Shown: one piece after another, positions 13,274-21,137 of the stretch
Numbering within the stretch: the first letter of the stretch is position 1
Layout of the letters: the number at the start of each line of letters is the position of its first letter
NCBI GenBank assembly: GCA_048526005.1
Contig: DBFVEH010000012.1
Coordinates: forward strand, 1 to 25,085
Origin: QALR01 sp900552255
GTDB lineage: Bacteria > Bacillota > Clostridia > Oscillospirales > CAG-272
Reading direction: 5' to 3'
DNA: 25,085 nt
Position numbers and translations under genes: made by a program
Notes under the pieces: model-generated
Told to the model about the DNA's origin: nothing
The model's input: only the letters and a program-made list of their open reading frames with translations
The model's database searches: none

Positions 13274-14824
13274 TTATATCACCCTTTCTAACTCGCCGTT
13301 CAGCTTTCCTGAAATCACGGCGCCGTTTATCATCAGACCCACGCCGAACAGCAGACGGAAAAGCCATGAAAGCCCGCATACCGTATATTCCTCGGACAGC
13401 GGCACCACCGCCATGCAGGCGATGCTGAAAATCGCGTATATCGATTCCAGCACCGTATTGCATAGGATCGCTTTTTTTAGCCTGCGCAGAGTTTCCTCTT
13501 TTTTTCGTTCCGCCATTTCATGCAGTCCCGAGGAGGACATTTCCGCCGCACGCTGTGCAAGGCTCAGATAAACGCGCCGCTTTTCCGGAACGATCGTGAG
13601 ATACATGATAAAAGCCAGTATAAAAAAGCCCATATAAGCGGCGTAAAGCGGCAGGAAGCCCTCCCCCTGAAACGGGAATGCCAAAACCGCATATTTCTCC
13701 GAATACCGAATCAGAAGCCCATAAGCCACCGCCGAAAAGGCCGAAAACAGAGCGGCCTTTATGACCGATACACGCCTGCGCGGCGCATACTCCCCCGCCG
13801 CATAAAACGCGGCGATCATGACGGCGCCCCACAAAAACTCCGGCATAAAGAAAAAGGAATCCAGCGCGTGATTGTCGATCAGCACGCCGTCAAACGGCAT
13901 ACACAGAAAGAACACGAACGCGACGATCGAAAGCGAGCAGAACGCCGACGTCTTTCGTTTGGTCCAAAGCAGCTCGTCCGTCAGGATCTCCGCCGCGTAT
14001 TTTTCTTCCAGCGCCGCAACAAAACGGGTGTCCTTTTGAAAATTCGTAAAGTACCGAAGCATCCTCACAAGCCATATGACACCGAATACGAGCGAGACCA
14101 CGCCGAGCAGAACAGCCAATACCGACCGCATACCCGTATAATCGCGCGCAGCGCCGGGCTCCGCGCCGAACAGCGCCGTGATTTCCGGCAGACAGGCGCA
14201 GACGGCGCGTACCACGACAAAAATCACGCTGATAACACGCGCCTCATCCGATTCGTAAAGATAGACCGTTTTATCGTTTGTCCGGGAGGAGAAGCCGGCG
14301 TCGGAAACACACAGCCTTGCCGTCCCGTCCGCGAACGGGACCGTCTCCTCAAACGAGGGAGGCGTGCTTTCCGTTCCGTTCCGTTCATAAAGCTCGAAAT
14401 AGGCGGTGCCGTCCTCAAACTCCGTCTTATCGAATGTCCCGCCGAACCGCGGCTTTGTTTCCTCCGTGCGGCGGGTCTTGTGTTTCGTATGCCGCATTTC
14501 AAGATAAGAAAGCCCGCCGAACAGCTCGACAAATGCAGGGATCTCATAGATCAGCTCCAAAACGCCAAAGGAAAAGGCGAAAAGCAGGTACCACGTCGAA
14601 TCCATGACCGGTGTTAAGAACATCACAAGGAACTTGACACCGGCAATCCATGCCGCGGCCTTAAACTTCTGCTTCGCCGAACGCAGTCTTCCGTCCAAAT
14701 CGGAAAGCTTGTCAAGCCCTTTCAGAATGAGGAGATAGCCGATCACATCCGGCAGCACATCGATCAAATTCACCGTCGGATTGAACAGAAAAATACATCC
14801 CGCGATCAAATATCCGATATTCAT
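13274..14824 (-). CDS. Polytopic membrane protein with PDVIGYLL motif, unknown function
   Basis: A 516-residue protein that I cannot assign to a named function. It begins with a hydrophobic stretch containing DVLPDVIGYLL (22-32), then about two further helices, a hydrophilic insert at about 122-200 rich in charged and threonine residues, and then six or more hydrophobic segments up to the C-terminus. The N-terminal 70 residues resemble those of the next gene upstream (14863-15537), so the two share a domain. It lies 38 bases after that gene and three bases before lepB, so the three are probably co-transcribed with secA. The location among export genes is suggestive but not proof of a role in secretion. 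Confidence 0.85.
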   Translation of the reverse strand: MNIGYLIAGCIFLFNPTVNLIDVLPDVIGYLLILKGLDKLSDLDGRLRSAKQKFKAAAWIAGVKFLVMFLTPVMDSTWYLLFAFSFGVLELIYEIPAFVELFGGLSYLEMRHTKHKTRRTEETKPRFGGTFDKTEFEDGTAYFELYERNGTESTPPSFEETVPFADGTARLCVSDAGFSSRTNDKTVYLYESDEARVISVIFVVVRAVCACLPEITALFGAEPGAARDYTGMRSVLAVLLGVVSLVFGVIWLVRMLRYFTNFQKDTRFVAALEEKYAAEILTDELLWTKRKTSAFCSLSIVAFVFFLCMPFDGVLIDNHALDSFFFMPEFLWGAVMIAAFYAAGEYAPRRRVSVIKAALFSAFSAVAYGLLIRYSEKYAVLAFPFQGEGFLPLYAAYMGFFILAFIMYLTIVPEKRRVYLSLAQRAAEMSSSGLHEMAERKKEETLRRLKKAILCNTVLESIYAIFSIACMAVVPLSEEYTVCGLSWLFRLLFGVGLMINGAVISGKLNGELERVI

Positions 14825-14862
14825 ATCCCTGTCGATACCCCCTCTACGTCCGCGGCGCCCGC

Positions 14863-15537
14863 TCAGTGCTTTTTCTTATGATTTGTTTTATCGCTATTAT
14901 TCGCTTTTTTCCGCTCAAAATAATCAATCGGCGTCTTATATTTATGCTTTCTCGTATCGGGCATATCCTCATCCCCTTCAAGGCATATCCACATATAGCA
15001 GGAAAAAATGAGCGAGGCGTTGATGAGCACATATACGGCACCGGCAAGGATTTCAAACGCCGTCGCATTGTACGCGGCAGGGTCTGCGCCGAACATCGAA
15101 AGGACGCTGGAAAGCGCATGCTCGACAAAAAACAGGATCGCCGTATAGACCATACATCTCACCGATTTTTTCCTCAGACGCTCGATCCCCGTTTCTTCCG
15201 TGATCTGATAAAGCGAGCGCAAAAAGCAAAGCGTGAAAATGACAAGGAAAAAGGAATATATATAGGAAATGACCGTCGAAACGGACGCGGGAAGCGAAAA
15301 GACGTTCAACGCAGCCAATGCGTCGATCAGAATCACGACGGCCGAAACAGGAATCCCGACAAAAGAAAGCGTCTTTGTCGTGCGGAAGCAGTCACAATGC
15401 TCCGACGCGACGGTAAAGCCGCGCGCCATGAGCAAAAAGCCGATCACGTCCGGGGTGATGTCGAGCGGGATACCGAGGAATTCAAGATTCGTCTTCAAAA
15501 GCAGCATATAGCCGAGAAACATCCACCCAAAACCCAT
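14863..15537 (-). CDS. Membrane protein with PDVIGFLL motif, unknown function
   Basis: A 224-residue protein with about five to six hydrophobic segments and a basic C-terminal tail (DTRKHKYKTP through NHKKKH). DITPDVIGFLLMARG at 26-40 corresponds to DVLPDVIGYLLILKG in the downstream 516-residue protein. No enzyme motif is visible. ATG at 15537 has AAGGGAGC close upstream. It sits 43 bases after secA, with a small GC hairpin in between, and 38 bases before its larger relative. Such proteins are known to me only as uncharacterised Clostridia membrane proteins. Confidence 0.82.
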   Translation of the reverse strand: MGFGWMFLGYMLLLKTNLEFLGIPLDITPDVIGFLLMARGFTVASEHCDCFRTTKTLSFVGIPVSAVVILIDALAALNVFSLPASVSTVISYIYSFFLVIFTLCFLRSLYQITEETGIERLRKKSVRCMVYTAILFFVEHALSSVLSMFGADPAAYNATAFEILAGAVYVLINASLIFSCYMWICLEGDEDMPDTRKHKYKTPIDYFERKKANNSDKTNHKKKH

Positions 15538-15553
15538 TTCCGAAGCTCCCTTC

Positions 15554-15569
15554 GCCGGCCTTGGCCGGC
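15554..15569. other. GC hairpin between secA and the membrane-protein genes
   Basis: GCCGG (15554-15558) and CCGGC (15565-15569) form a short stable hairpin just downstream of the secA stop. The T-run lies on the plus-strand side (15574-15579), where there is no gene to terminate. On the transcribed minus strand it may protect the secA mRNA end or reduce read-through, but it is not a classical terminator. Confidence 0.4.
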
Positions 15570-15580
15570 TATCTTTTTTC

Positions 15581-18319
15581 TTATGATCCTTCGTGCGCGT
15601 CCGCGCCGCCGCCCGGTTTTCCGCAGCATTGCTTGTATTTCTTACCGCTTCCGCAGGGGCACGGATCGTTGCGTCCGACCCGCTCCGAAGCCCGTCTCAC
15701 CACGGGACGCGGCTTTGCCTTTTCTCCGCCGACCGCGGCAAGCTCCGCGGATTTCTGTTTTGCCACTTCTTTGCGGCGCAGCTCCTCCGCAGGCTTGGCA
15801 AACAGGACCATGCGCACGGTATCCGTGCGGATCTTATCGATCATATCGTCAAACATTTCGCCGGAGGAAATCCGATATTCCGTCAGCGGATTGCGCTGCG
15901 CGAAGCTGTTCAGTCCCACGCCGTCTCGCAGATCGTCCATCGCGTCGAGATGCGTCATCCAATTCGTATCGACGGCGCGCAGCAGCGCGACTCGCTCGAG
16001 CTCGCGCATCCGCTCCCCGAACACCGCCTCCTGCCTTCCATAAAGCGAATGAACGCGGTCGAGAAGCGTACTCTCAAGCTCTTCTCTCGTGATGCCGTCG
16101 CGGAAATCGTCCGGCGTCGTGATCCAAAGTAACATCTCCTTTGCCGCCATGACGTCGAAGCCGCCCTCACTCATGCAGGAGTCGAGCTTTTCCGTGACCG
16201 ATTTTTCCAGCATGGACTGGATTTTTCCGCTGATATCCTCGCCGTCGAGCACCTCACGGCGCTGCTTATAAATGACGTTTCTCTGCTGATTCATCACGTC
16301 GTCGTATTCAAGCACGGTCTTGCGGCGGCTGAAGTTTTCACCCTCCAAACGCTTTTGGGCGTTTTCAATAGAGCCCGAAAGGATCTTCGCATCGATCGGC
16401 TGATCCTCGTCGAGACCCAAGCGGTCGATGATTCCAAGGATCCGCTCGCTTCCGAACAGGCGCATGAGGTCGTCCTCCAGCGAAAGGTAGAATCGGCTCT
16501 CCCCGGGATCGCCCTGACGTCCCGAACGGCCGCGGAGCTGATTGTCGATACGCCGGCTCTCGTGGCGTTCCGTCCCGAGAATAAAGAGTCCGCCCGCCGC
16601 ACGGACGCGGGCCGCCTCCGGCGCGATCTGCTCCTTATATTTCTCAAGCCGCTCGCGGAACAGCGCGCGCGCCGCGGCGCAGCGCTCGTCGATCTCGTCC
16701 GACATCCCCGTCGCCGCCGCGATTTCCTCTTCGCTGTACCCGTTCTTTTTCAGATCGATCTTGGCGAGGAACTCCGCGTTTCCGCCGAGCATGATATCCG
16801 TACCGCGCCCCGCCATGTTCGTCGAAATGGTGACGGCGCCGAATTTGCCCGCCTGCGCCACGATTTCCGCTTCGCGCTCATGCTGCTTGGCGTTGAGCAC
16901 ATTGTGCGGGATTCCCTGTTTTTTCAGCAAAGAGGAAAGATATTCGGATTTGTCGACGGAAATCGTGCCGACCAGCACCGGCTGTCCTTTTTGATGGCAT
17001 TCCTCGATCTGCGCGAGGATGGCACGGTACTTCCCCGCCTGATTTTTATAAACGACGTCATGCCGGTCAAGCCGGATCATCGGCTTGTTGGTGGGCACCT
17101 CGATGACGTCGAGCCCGTATATCTCGCGGAACTCATCCTCCTCCGTCAGAGCGGTCCCCGTCATGCCGGAAAGCTTGGTGTAAAGCCTGAAAAAGTTTTG
17201 GAACGTGATGGTCGCGAGCGTCTGGTTTTCATTCTGAATCTTGACGTTCTCCTTCGCCTCGATCGCCTGATGCAAACCGTCCGAGAAGCGGCGGCCGGGC
17301 ATAATACGTCCCGTGAAGGCATCGACGATAAGCACCTTGCTGTCGGTGGTGACGACATAATCCACGTCCCGCTTCATGACGCCATGCGCATGGAGCGCCT
17401 GCATGATATGATGGTTGACCGTGACGTTCTCCGGATCGGAAAGGTTCTCCAGCCCGAAAAATTCCTCCGCCTTTTCCACGCCGTGGCGCGTCAGCACCGT
17501 GCGTTTCGCCTTTTCATCGACGATATAATCCTCTGCAACGTCCTCATTGTCGGATTTCGTATCCATTTCCTTGACTTTCAGCGCGCGCAGCGTGCGGACA
17601 AAGCTCTCCGCCTTCTGATACAGCTCGTTCGACTGAGCGCCGCGCCCGGATATGATCAGCGGCGTGCGCGCCTCGTCGATGAGAATGGAGTCGACCTCGT
17701 CCACGATGGCGAAATGATAGCCTCGCTGCGTCAGCTCCTCCTTGTAAGTCACCATGTTGTCGCGCAGATAATCGAAGCCGATCTCGTTATTGGTTCCGTA
17801 GGTGATGTCCGCCGCATAGGCCGCACGCTTTTCCGCTGAGGTCTGGCCGTGGACGATCAGTCCCGTTTTCAGTCCGAGAAAGCCGTATACCTTGCCCATT
17901 TCCTCGCTGTCGCGGCGGGCGAGGTAGTCGTTGACCGTGACGATATGGACGCCCTTCCCTGAAAGCGCGTTGAGATACGCCGGCATGGTCGCGACAAGCG
18001 TCTTTCCCTCGCCGGTCTTCATTTCGGCGATGCGTCCCTGATGGAGGATGATGCCGCCGAGCAGCTGCACACGGAACGGACGCTTGCCGAGCACGCGGTC
18101 TGCCGTCTCACGCACGGCGGCAAAGGCGTCCGGCAGGATGTCGTCGAGCGTCTCCCCCGCGGCGAGCCGTCCCCGAAGCGTTTCCGTAACGGCACGCAGC
18201 TCCCCGTCGCTCATCGCGCCGTAGGTCTCTGCGAGCGCTTCGATTCTATCCACCGTCGGAATGATTTTTTTGATTTGTCTTTCGCTGTATGTGCCGAAGA
18301 TTTTATCTGCAAGTGACAT
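15581..18319 (-). CDS. secA: Preprotein translocase motor subunit SecA
   Basis: A 912-residue ATPase that drives secretory proteins through SecYEG. Walker A is MKTGEGKT at 100-107, Walker B is DEVD at 207-210 followed by SILIDEARTPL, and the second motor domain has GTERHESRRIDNQLRGRSGRQGD. The C-terminal SEC-C zinc motif CPCGSGKKYKQCC is at 887-899. ATG at 18319 is preferred over one 11 codons earlier because MSLADKIFG is the normal family start and AAAGGAAG precedes it. An extended -10 promoter lies at 18427-18435. It heads the long unit running down to the dipeptidase. Confidence 0.97.
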   Translation of the reverse strand: MSLADKIFGTYSERQIKKIIPTVDRIEALAETYGAMSDGELRAVTETLRGRLAAGETLDDILPDAFAAVRETADRVLGKRPFRVQLLGGIILHQGRIAEMKTGEGKTLVATMPAYLNALSGKGVHIVTVNDYLARRDSEEMGKVYGFLGLKTGLIVHGQTSAEKRAAYAADITYGTNNEIGFDYLRDNMVTYKEELTQRGYHFAIVDEVDSILIDEARTPLIISGRGAQSNELYQKAESFVRTLRALKVKEMDTKSDNEDVAEDYIVDEKAKRTVLTRHGVEKAEEFFGLENLSDPENVTVNHHIMQALHAHGVMKRDVDYVVTTDSKVLIVDAFTGRIMPGRRFSDGLHQAIEAKENVKIQNENQTLATITFQNFFRLYTKLSGMTGTALTEEDEFREIYGLDVIEVPTNKPMIRLDRHDVVYKNQAGKYRAILAQIEECHQKGQPVLVGTISVDKSEYLSSLLKKQGIPHNVLNAKQHEREAEIVAQAGKFGAVTISTNMAGRGTDIMLGGNAEFLAKIDLKKNGYSEEEIAAATGMSDEIDERCAAARALFRERLEKYKEQIAPEAARVRAAGGLFILGTERHESRRIDNQLRGRSGRQGDPGESRFYLSLEDDLMRLFGSERILGIIDRLGLDEDQPIDAKILSGSIENAQKRLEGENFSRRKTVLEYDDVMNQQRNVIYKQRREVLDGEDISGKIQSMLEKSVTEKLDSCMSEGGFDVMAAKEMLLWITTPDDFRDGITREELESTLLDRVHSLYGRQEAVFGERMRELERVALLRAVDTNWMTHLDAMDDLRDGVGLNSFAQRNPLTEYRISSGEMFDDMIDKIRTDTVRMVLFAKPAEELRRKEVAKQKSAELAAVGGEKAKPRPVVRRASERVGRNDPCPCGSGKKYKQCCGKPGGGADAHEGS

Positions 18320-18426
18320 GATTCTATTGCTTCCTTTCCGCAAGCTTTGCAAATTTATGGTTCCGTTTCATAAAGCGGCGTTTTCCGAATGAAAATTCAC
18401 TTGATATCTGATAATATATCAGAGTG

Positions 18427-18435
18427 ATTATATCA
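18427..18435 (-). promoter_or_regulatory. Extended -10 promoter of secA
   Basis: TGATATAAT (18435-18427, minus strand) is a perfect extended -10 box. The -35 region is weak, as is allowed for extended -10 promoters. The leader is about 100 bases and contains CTGATA-ATA-TATCAG at 18408-18422, a small inverted repeat. The 250-base gap to trmL is A+T-rich and has no gene. An inverted CCGATTT/AAATCGG pair at 18476-18507 might mark the trmL transcript end. Confidence 0.7.
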
Positions 18436-18568
18436 TAAACGCGATAAAATTACTATATAAATTTGTAAACAAATTCCGATTTGCGGCAAAATTCCGAGGG
18501 AAATCGGTCTGTTCCCGATCCGTATTTTTCATACATTTGTATTATATATTTTTATACAATTCAATAAA

Positions 18569-19078
18569 TTATTGGATCCCGGCGCGTGCGGCAAGAATTT
18601 CTCCATCGGTTTTCATTCCCTCAAAGCGGTTTTGACGCAGGACCTCATAAACGGCGATCGCCGCGCTGTTGGAGAGATTCAGGCTCCTCTTATCGGAGAG
18701 CATCGGAATCCGCACGCTGCGGTCAAAATGCGCCGCGGTAAGCTCCTCCGGCAGTCCCTTGGTTTCCTTGCCGAACACAAGATAAATGTCCCGCACGCCG
18801 ATCTCCATCTCGGTATAGACGCGGCTCGCCTTTGTCGTGAAAAACCAAAGCTCGTCGTCCTCGTGCTGCCGCATGAAATCCGCAAGCGAATCGTAAAAAT
18901 AAATTTCAAGCGTATCCCAGTAGTCGAGTCCCGCGCGTTTGAGCTTGCGGTCGTCGATCTCAAACCCCAGCGGGCGGACAAGATGGAGCGCCGCGCCCGT
19001 CGCGGAGCAGGTCCTCGCGATATTCCCCGTATTCTGCGGGATTTCCGGCTCGACAAGCACAACATGAATCTTTGCCAT
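18569..19078 (-). CDS. trmL: tRNA (cytidine(34)-2'-O)-methyltransferase TrmL
   Basis: A 169-residue SPOUT methyltransferase that methylates the wobble position of certain leucine tRNAs. The knot motifs are PQNTGNIAR at 14-22, VFGKETKGLP at 101-110 and RSLNLSNSAAI at 131-141. The short length without an extra RNA-binding domain distinguishes TrmL/YibK from the longer SpoU enzymes. ATG at 19078 follows AAGGGAGAA by a few bases; the nine extra upstream codons have no support. It is transcribed from the promoter at 19147-19175, alone, and divergently from the PdaA-like gene. Confidence 0.93.
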   Translation of the reverse strand: MAKIHVVLVEPEIPQNTGNIARTCSATGAALHLVRPLGFEIDDRKLKRAGLDYWDTLEIYFYDSLADFMRQHEDDELWFFTTKASRVYTEMEIGVRDIYLVFGKETKGLPEELTAAHFDRSVRIPMLSDKRSLNLSNSAAIAVYEVLRQNRFEGMKTDGEILAARAGIQ

Positions 19079-19146
19079 AAAATTCTCCCTTATATTCATG
19101 CTCATAGTAAACGGCTTTTGCCGGAATACCGGCGCCGTATGAAAGC

Positions 19147-19175
19147 ATTATACCGCTTTTTAACAGAAAATGCAA
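19147..19175 (-). promoter_or_regulatory. SigmaA-type promoter of trmL
   Basis: TTGCAT (19175-19170), a 17-base spacer and a perfect TATAAT (19152-19147) on the minus strand, giving a leader of about 60 bases. The -35 box is weak (three of six bases). Just upstream is an inverted repeat CTTGAAAA/TTTTCAAG around 19190-19206 within the divergent control region. Confidence 0.7.
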
Positions 19176-19368
19176 CACTCCCCCGACTCTTGAAAATTTT
19201 TCAAGGTGTATTTCTGCGATGTCGGCAAAAACTTTCAAGTAAGGAGCAAAATCCATATTGAAACCTCGGCGGCATTTCATCAAAACGAACCCGCAGTCGG
19301 CAGAACCGCTTCTATGCGGCGAATTGCCGCGGCGAGCCGCCATCTAAATTTTAGGAGAATCACGCGCA

Positions 19369-20139
19369 ATGAAATTATTAAAATCGAAAATTTTATGCTC
19401 AATGCTCGCTCTTTTTGTCCTGTTCACCTCCGCCGCCACGGCGGCTTCTTCGCAGAGCTGGTATTGCAAAAGACAGAAAAACCACGTCCGCCCGACAATC
19501 GATCCGCAGATGTCGTTTGTGACTGAGAACGGCGGCGTTTTTCTCGGGAAGGACCCCGATGAAAAGGTCATTTATCTCACCTTTGACGCGGGCTATGAAA
19601 ACGGGAACGTGGAAAGGATCCTCGACGTTTTGAAAAAGCACAACGCGCCCGGCGCATTTTTCGTGCTCGACAATCTGATCAAGCGAAACACGGAGCTTAT
19701 CATACGCATGGCGGAGGAAGGACATCTCGTCTGCAATCATACGGCACATCACAAGGATATGACAAAGCTTTCCGACGCTGAATTTGAAGCCGAGCTCTCG
19801 GAGCTCGAACAGGTCTACAAGGAAAAAACCGGCCATGACATGGCAAAATTTTACCGTCCGCCGGAGGGAAAATTCAACGAGCAAAATCTCGCGTGCGCCA
19901 AACGGCTCGGCTACACGACCGTATTTTGGAGCCTCGCCTACGCGGATTGGGACAACAACAAGCAGCCCTCTCCCGATTACGCGAAAAAGCTGCTCTGTGA
20001 CAACATCCACAACGGCGCCGTCGTGCTGCTGCACCCCACGTCCAAAACAAACGCCGATATCCTCGACGAGCTGCTGACCATATGGGAATCGGAGGGCTAT
20101 CGCTTCGGCTCATTGAATGATTTTTCGGAAAACGCTTGA
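19369..20139 (+). CDS. pdaA: PdaA-like polysaccharide deacetylase (delta-lactam forming type)
   Basis: A 256-residue secreted enzyme with a signal peptide (about 1-26, ending SAATAA). The catalytic core resembles the PdaA family, which removes the acetyl group from muramic acid during spore-cortex formation: TFDAGYENGN at 71-80, NHTAHH at 123-128 (zinc histidines 124 and 128), YRPPEGKF at 162-169, TTVFWSLAYADW at 183-194 and LLHPTS at 221-226. The NodB motif TFDDG reads TFDAG. PdaA itself has TFDNG, so loss of the second aspartate is expected, but alanine is unusual. AGGAGA lies 11 bases before ATG. The presence of PdaA suggests an endospore-forming lineage. It is followed after 94 bases by a second deacetylase. 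Confidence 0.85.
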   Translation: MKLLKSKILCSMLALFVLFTSAATAASSQSWYCKRQKNHVRPTIDPQMSFVTENGGVFLGKDPDEKVIYLTFDAGYENGNVERILDVLKKHNAPGAFFVLDNLIKRNTELIIRMAEEGHLVCNHTAHHKDMTKLSDAEFEAELSELEQVYKEKTGHDMAKFYRPPEGKFNEQNLACAKRLGYTTVFWSLAYADWDNNKQPSPDYAKKLLCDNIHNGAVVLLHPTSKTNADILDELLTIWESEGYRFGSLNDFSENA

Positions 20140-20233
20140 TGTCATTGTGACATTTCAATATTATTCATTTGTATAAATAATATAATACAACAGAATAATA
20201 TCAGCAATTTTCTCTGATTCAGAAAGGAACACC

Positions 20234-20914
20234 ATGAAAAAAGCCCTTGCCGTTTTATTGATTTTATGCTTGGCCGTACCGAGGGCATCGGCAGCCGCTT
20301 GGAACCTCGAGGACGGCGTTATCATATCCGGCAAGACCGATGCGAAGAAAATCGCTCTCACGTTCGACGACGGACCGCATCCCTCCAAGACGGACAAAAT
20401 CCTCGATCTGCTGCAAAAGTACAATGTCCATGCGACCTTTTTTGTGATCGGGCAAAACGTCGCCTCCTACCCCAAAGTCGTCCTGCGGGAAATCGAGGAA
20501 GGACACGAGGTCGGAAATCACACCTACAGCCACAAAAGCCTCGCAAAATGCAAGAAAGACGTCGTGGAAAAGGAAATCATCTCCACGGAGGAAATCCTGA
20601 TCGAAAAAACGGGATATGTGCCGCGCGTATTCCGGCCGCCCGAGGGCGCCTACACCTGCGACATCATCGACGTGGCGGACAGGATGAATTACAATATCAT
20701 TCTGTGGACCATCGACACGCGCGACTGGGCGAAAACGCCTACGGAAAAAATCGTGGAAACCGTGGAGAGCAAGGTGAAAAACGGCAGCATTATCCTGTTC
20801 CATGATTTCACCGTCAGCGGCGCGCACACGCTGGACGCGCTCGAAATCCTCATTCCGAAGCTTCTCGACATGGGGTATGAATTTGTCACGGTCTCGGAGC
20901 TGATCGGAAATTAA
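20234..20914 (+). CDS. Polysaccharide deacetylase, canonical NodB type
   Basis: A 226-residue secreted carbohydrate esterase (CE4) with a signal peptide ending near residue 20 (ASA). All five motifs are canonical: TFDDGPHP at 43-50, HTYSH at 96-100 (zinc ligands aspartate 46, histidines 96 and 100), RPPEGAY at 134-140, DTRDW at 161-165 and LFHD at 188-191. It probably deacetylates N-acetylglucosamine in peptidoglycan or another envelope glycan. AAAGGA lies just before ATG at 20234. The 94-base gap to the PdaA-like gene is A+T-rich with possible -10 boxes (TATAAT near 20180) and a TGTCA-TTG-TGACA palindrome at 20140-20152, so it may have its own promoter. It ends in a terminator at 20931-20967. 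Confidence 0.92.
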   Translation: MKKALAVLLILCLAVPRASAAAWNLEDGVIISGKTDAKKIALTFDDGPHPSKTDKILDLLQKYNVHATFFVIGQNVASYPKVVLREIEEGHEVGNHTYSHKSLAKCKKDVVEKEIISTEEILIEKTGYVPRVFRPPEGAYTCDIIDVADRMNYNIILWTIDTRDWAKTPTEKIVETVESKVKNGSIILFHDFTVSGAHTLDALEILIPKLLDMGYEFVTVSELIGN

Positions 20915-20930
20915 GTCTATCCGATGACAA

Positions 20931-20967
20931 GAACCGAGCCATAAGGCCCGGTTCTCACTTTTGTTTC
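20931..20967 (+). terminator. Terminator of the second deacetylase gene
   Basis: GAACCG-A-GCC (20931-20940), loop ATAA and GGC-C-CGGTTC (20945-20954) pair with one mismatch and are followed by the T-rich TCACTTTTGTTT. Confidence 0.75.
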
Positions 20968-21074
20968 TCCGGCATTGATAACCGTAAGCATGCCCTTGTC
21001 CGCTTCGATTCGGTATCCTCCCTCTCCGATGCGGGAAAATATTCTCAGAGCATCATAATCCGAGATGAAATGAG

Positions 21075-21101
21075 AATCCCCGCGGCTTTGCCGCGGGGAT
21101 T
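21075..21101 (-). terminator. Terminator of the aspartate kinase gene
   Basis: A 12-pair stem (21075-21086 with 21090-21101, core CCCCGCGGC/GCCGCGGGG) lies about 37 bases after the stop codon. The downstream tract on the minus strand, TCTCATTTCAT, is only moderately T-rich, so termination may be incomplete. Confidence 0.7.
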
Positions 21102-21137
21102 TCCTTCTGTCGATCAAATATCGGCAATTTTATGTTT

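Larger units (their letters stand above)
20917..21117 (-). other. Doubtful short open frame or gene remnant between two terminators
   Basis: A 66-codon open frame with no recognised family. Its first 20 codons translate the aspartate-kinase terminator hairpin, and its last codons translate the terminator of the second deacetylase. The middle part (about residues 22-66, ending GPYGSVLVIG) has plausible codon use and protein-like composition. No start codon with a ribosome binding site lies between hairpin and middle part. It may be the tail of a lost gene or chance. Confidence 0.2.

Noticed and set aside
14866..17839. Long plus-strand frames opposite secA and the membrane proteins (408 and 494 codons)
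   Set aside because: They are antisense to well-supported genes, are arginine/histidine-rich and match no family. GC-rich codon bias on the true strand opens such frames.
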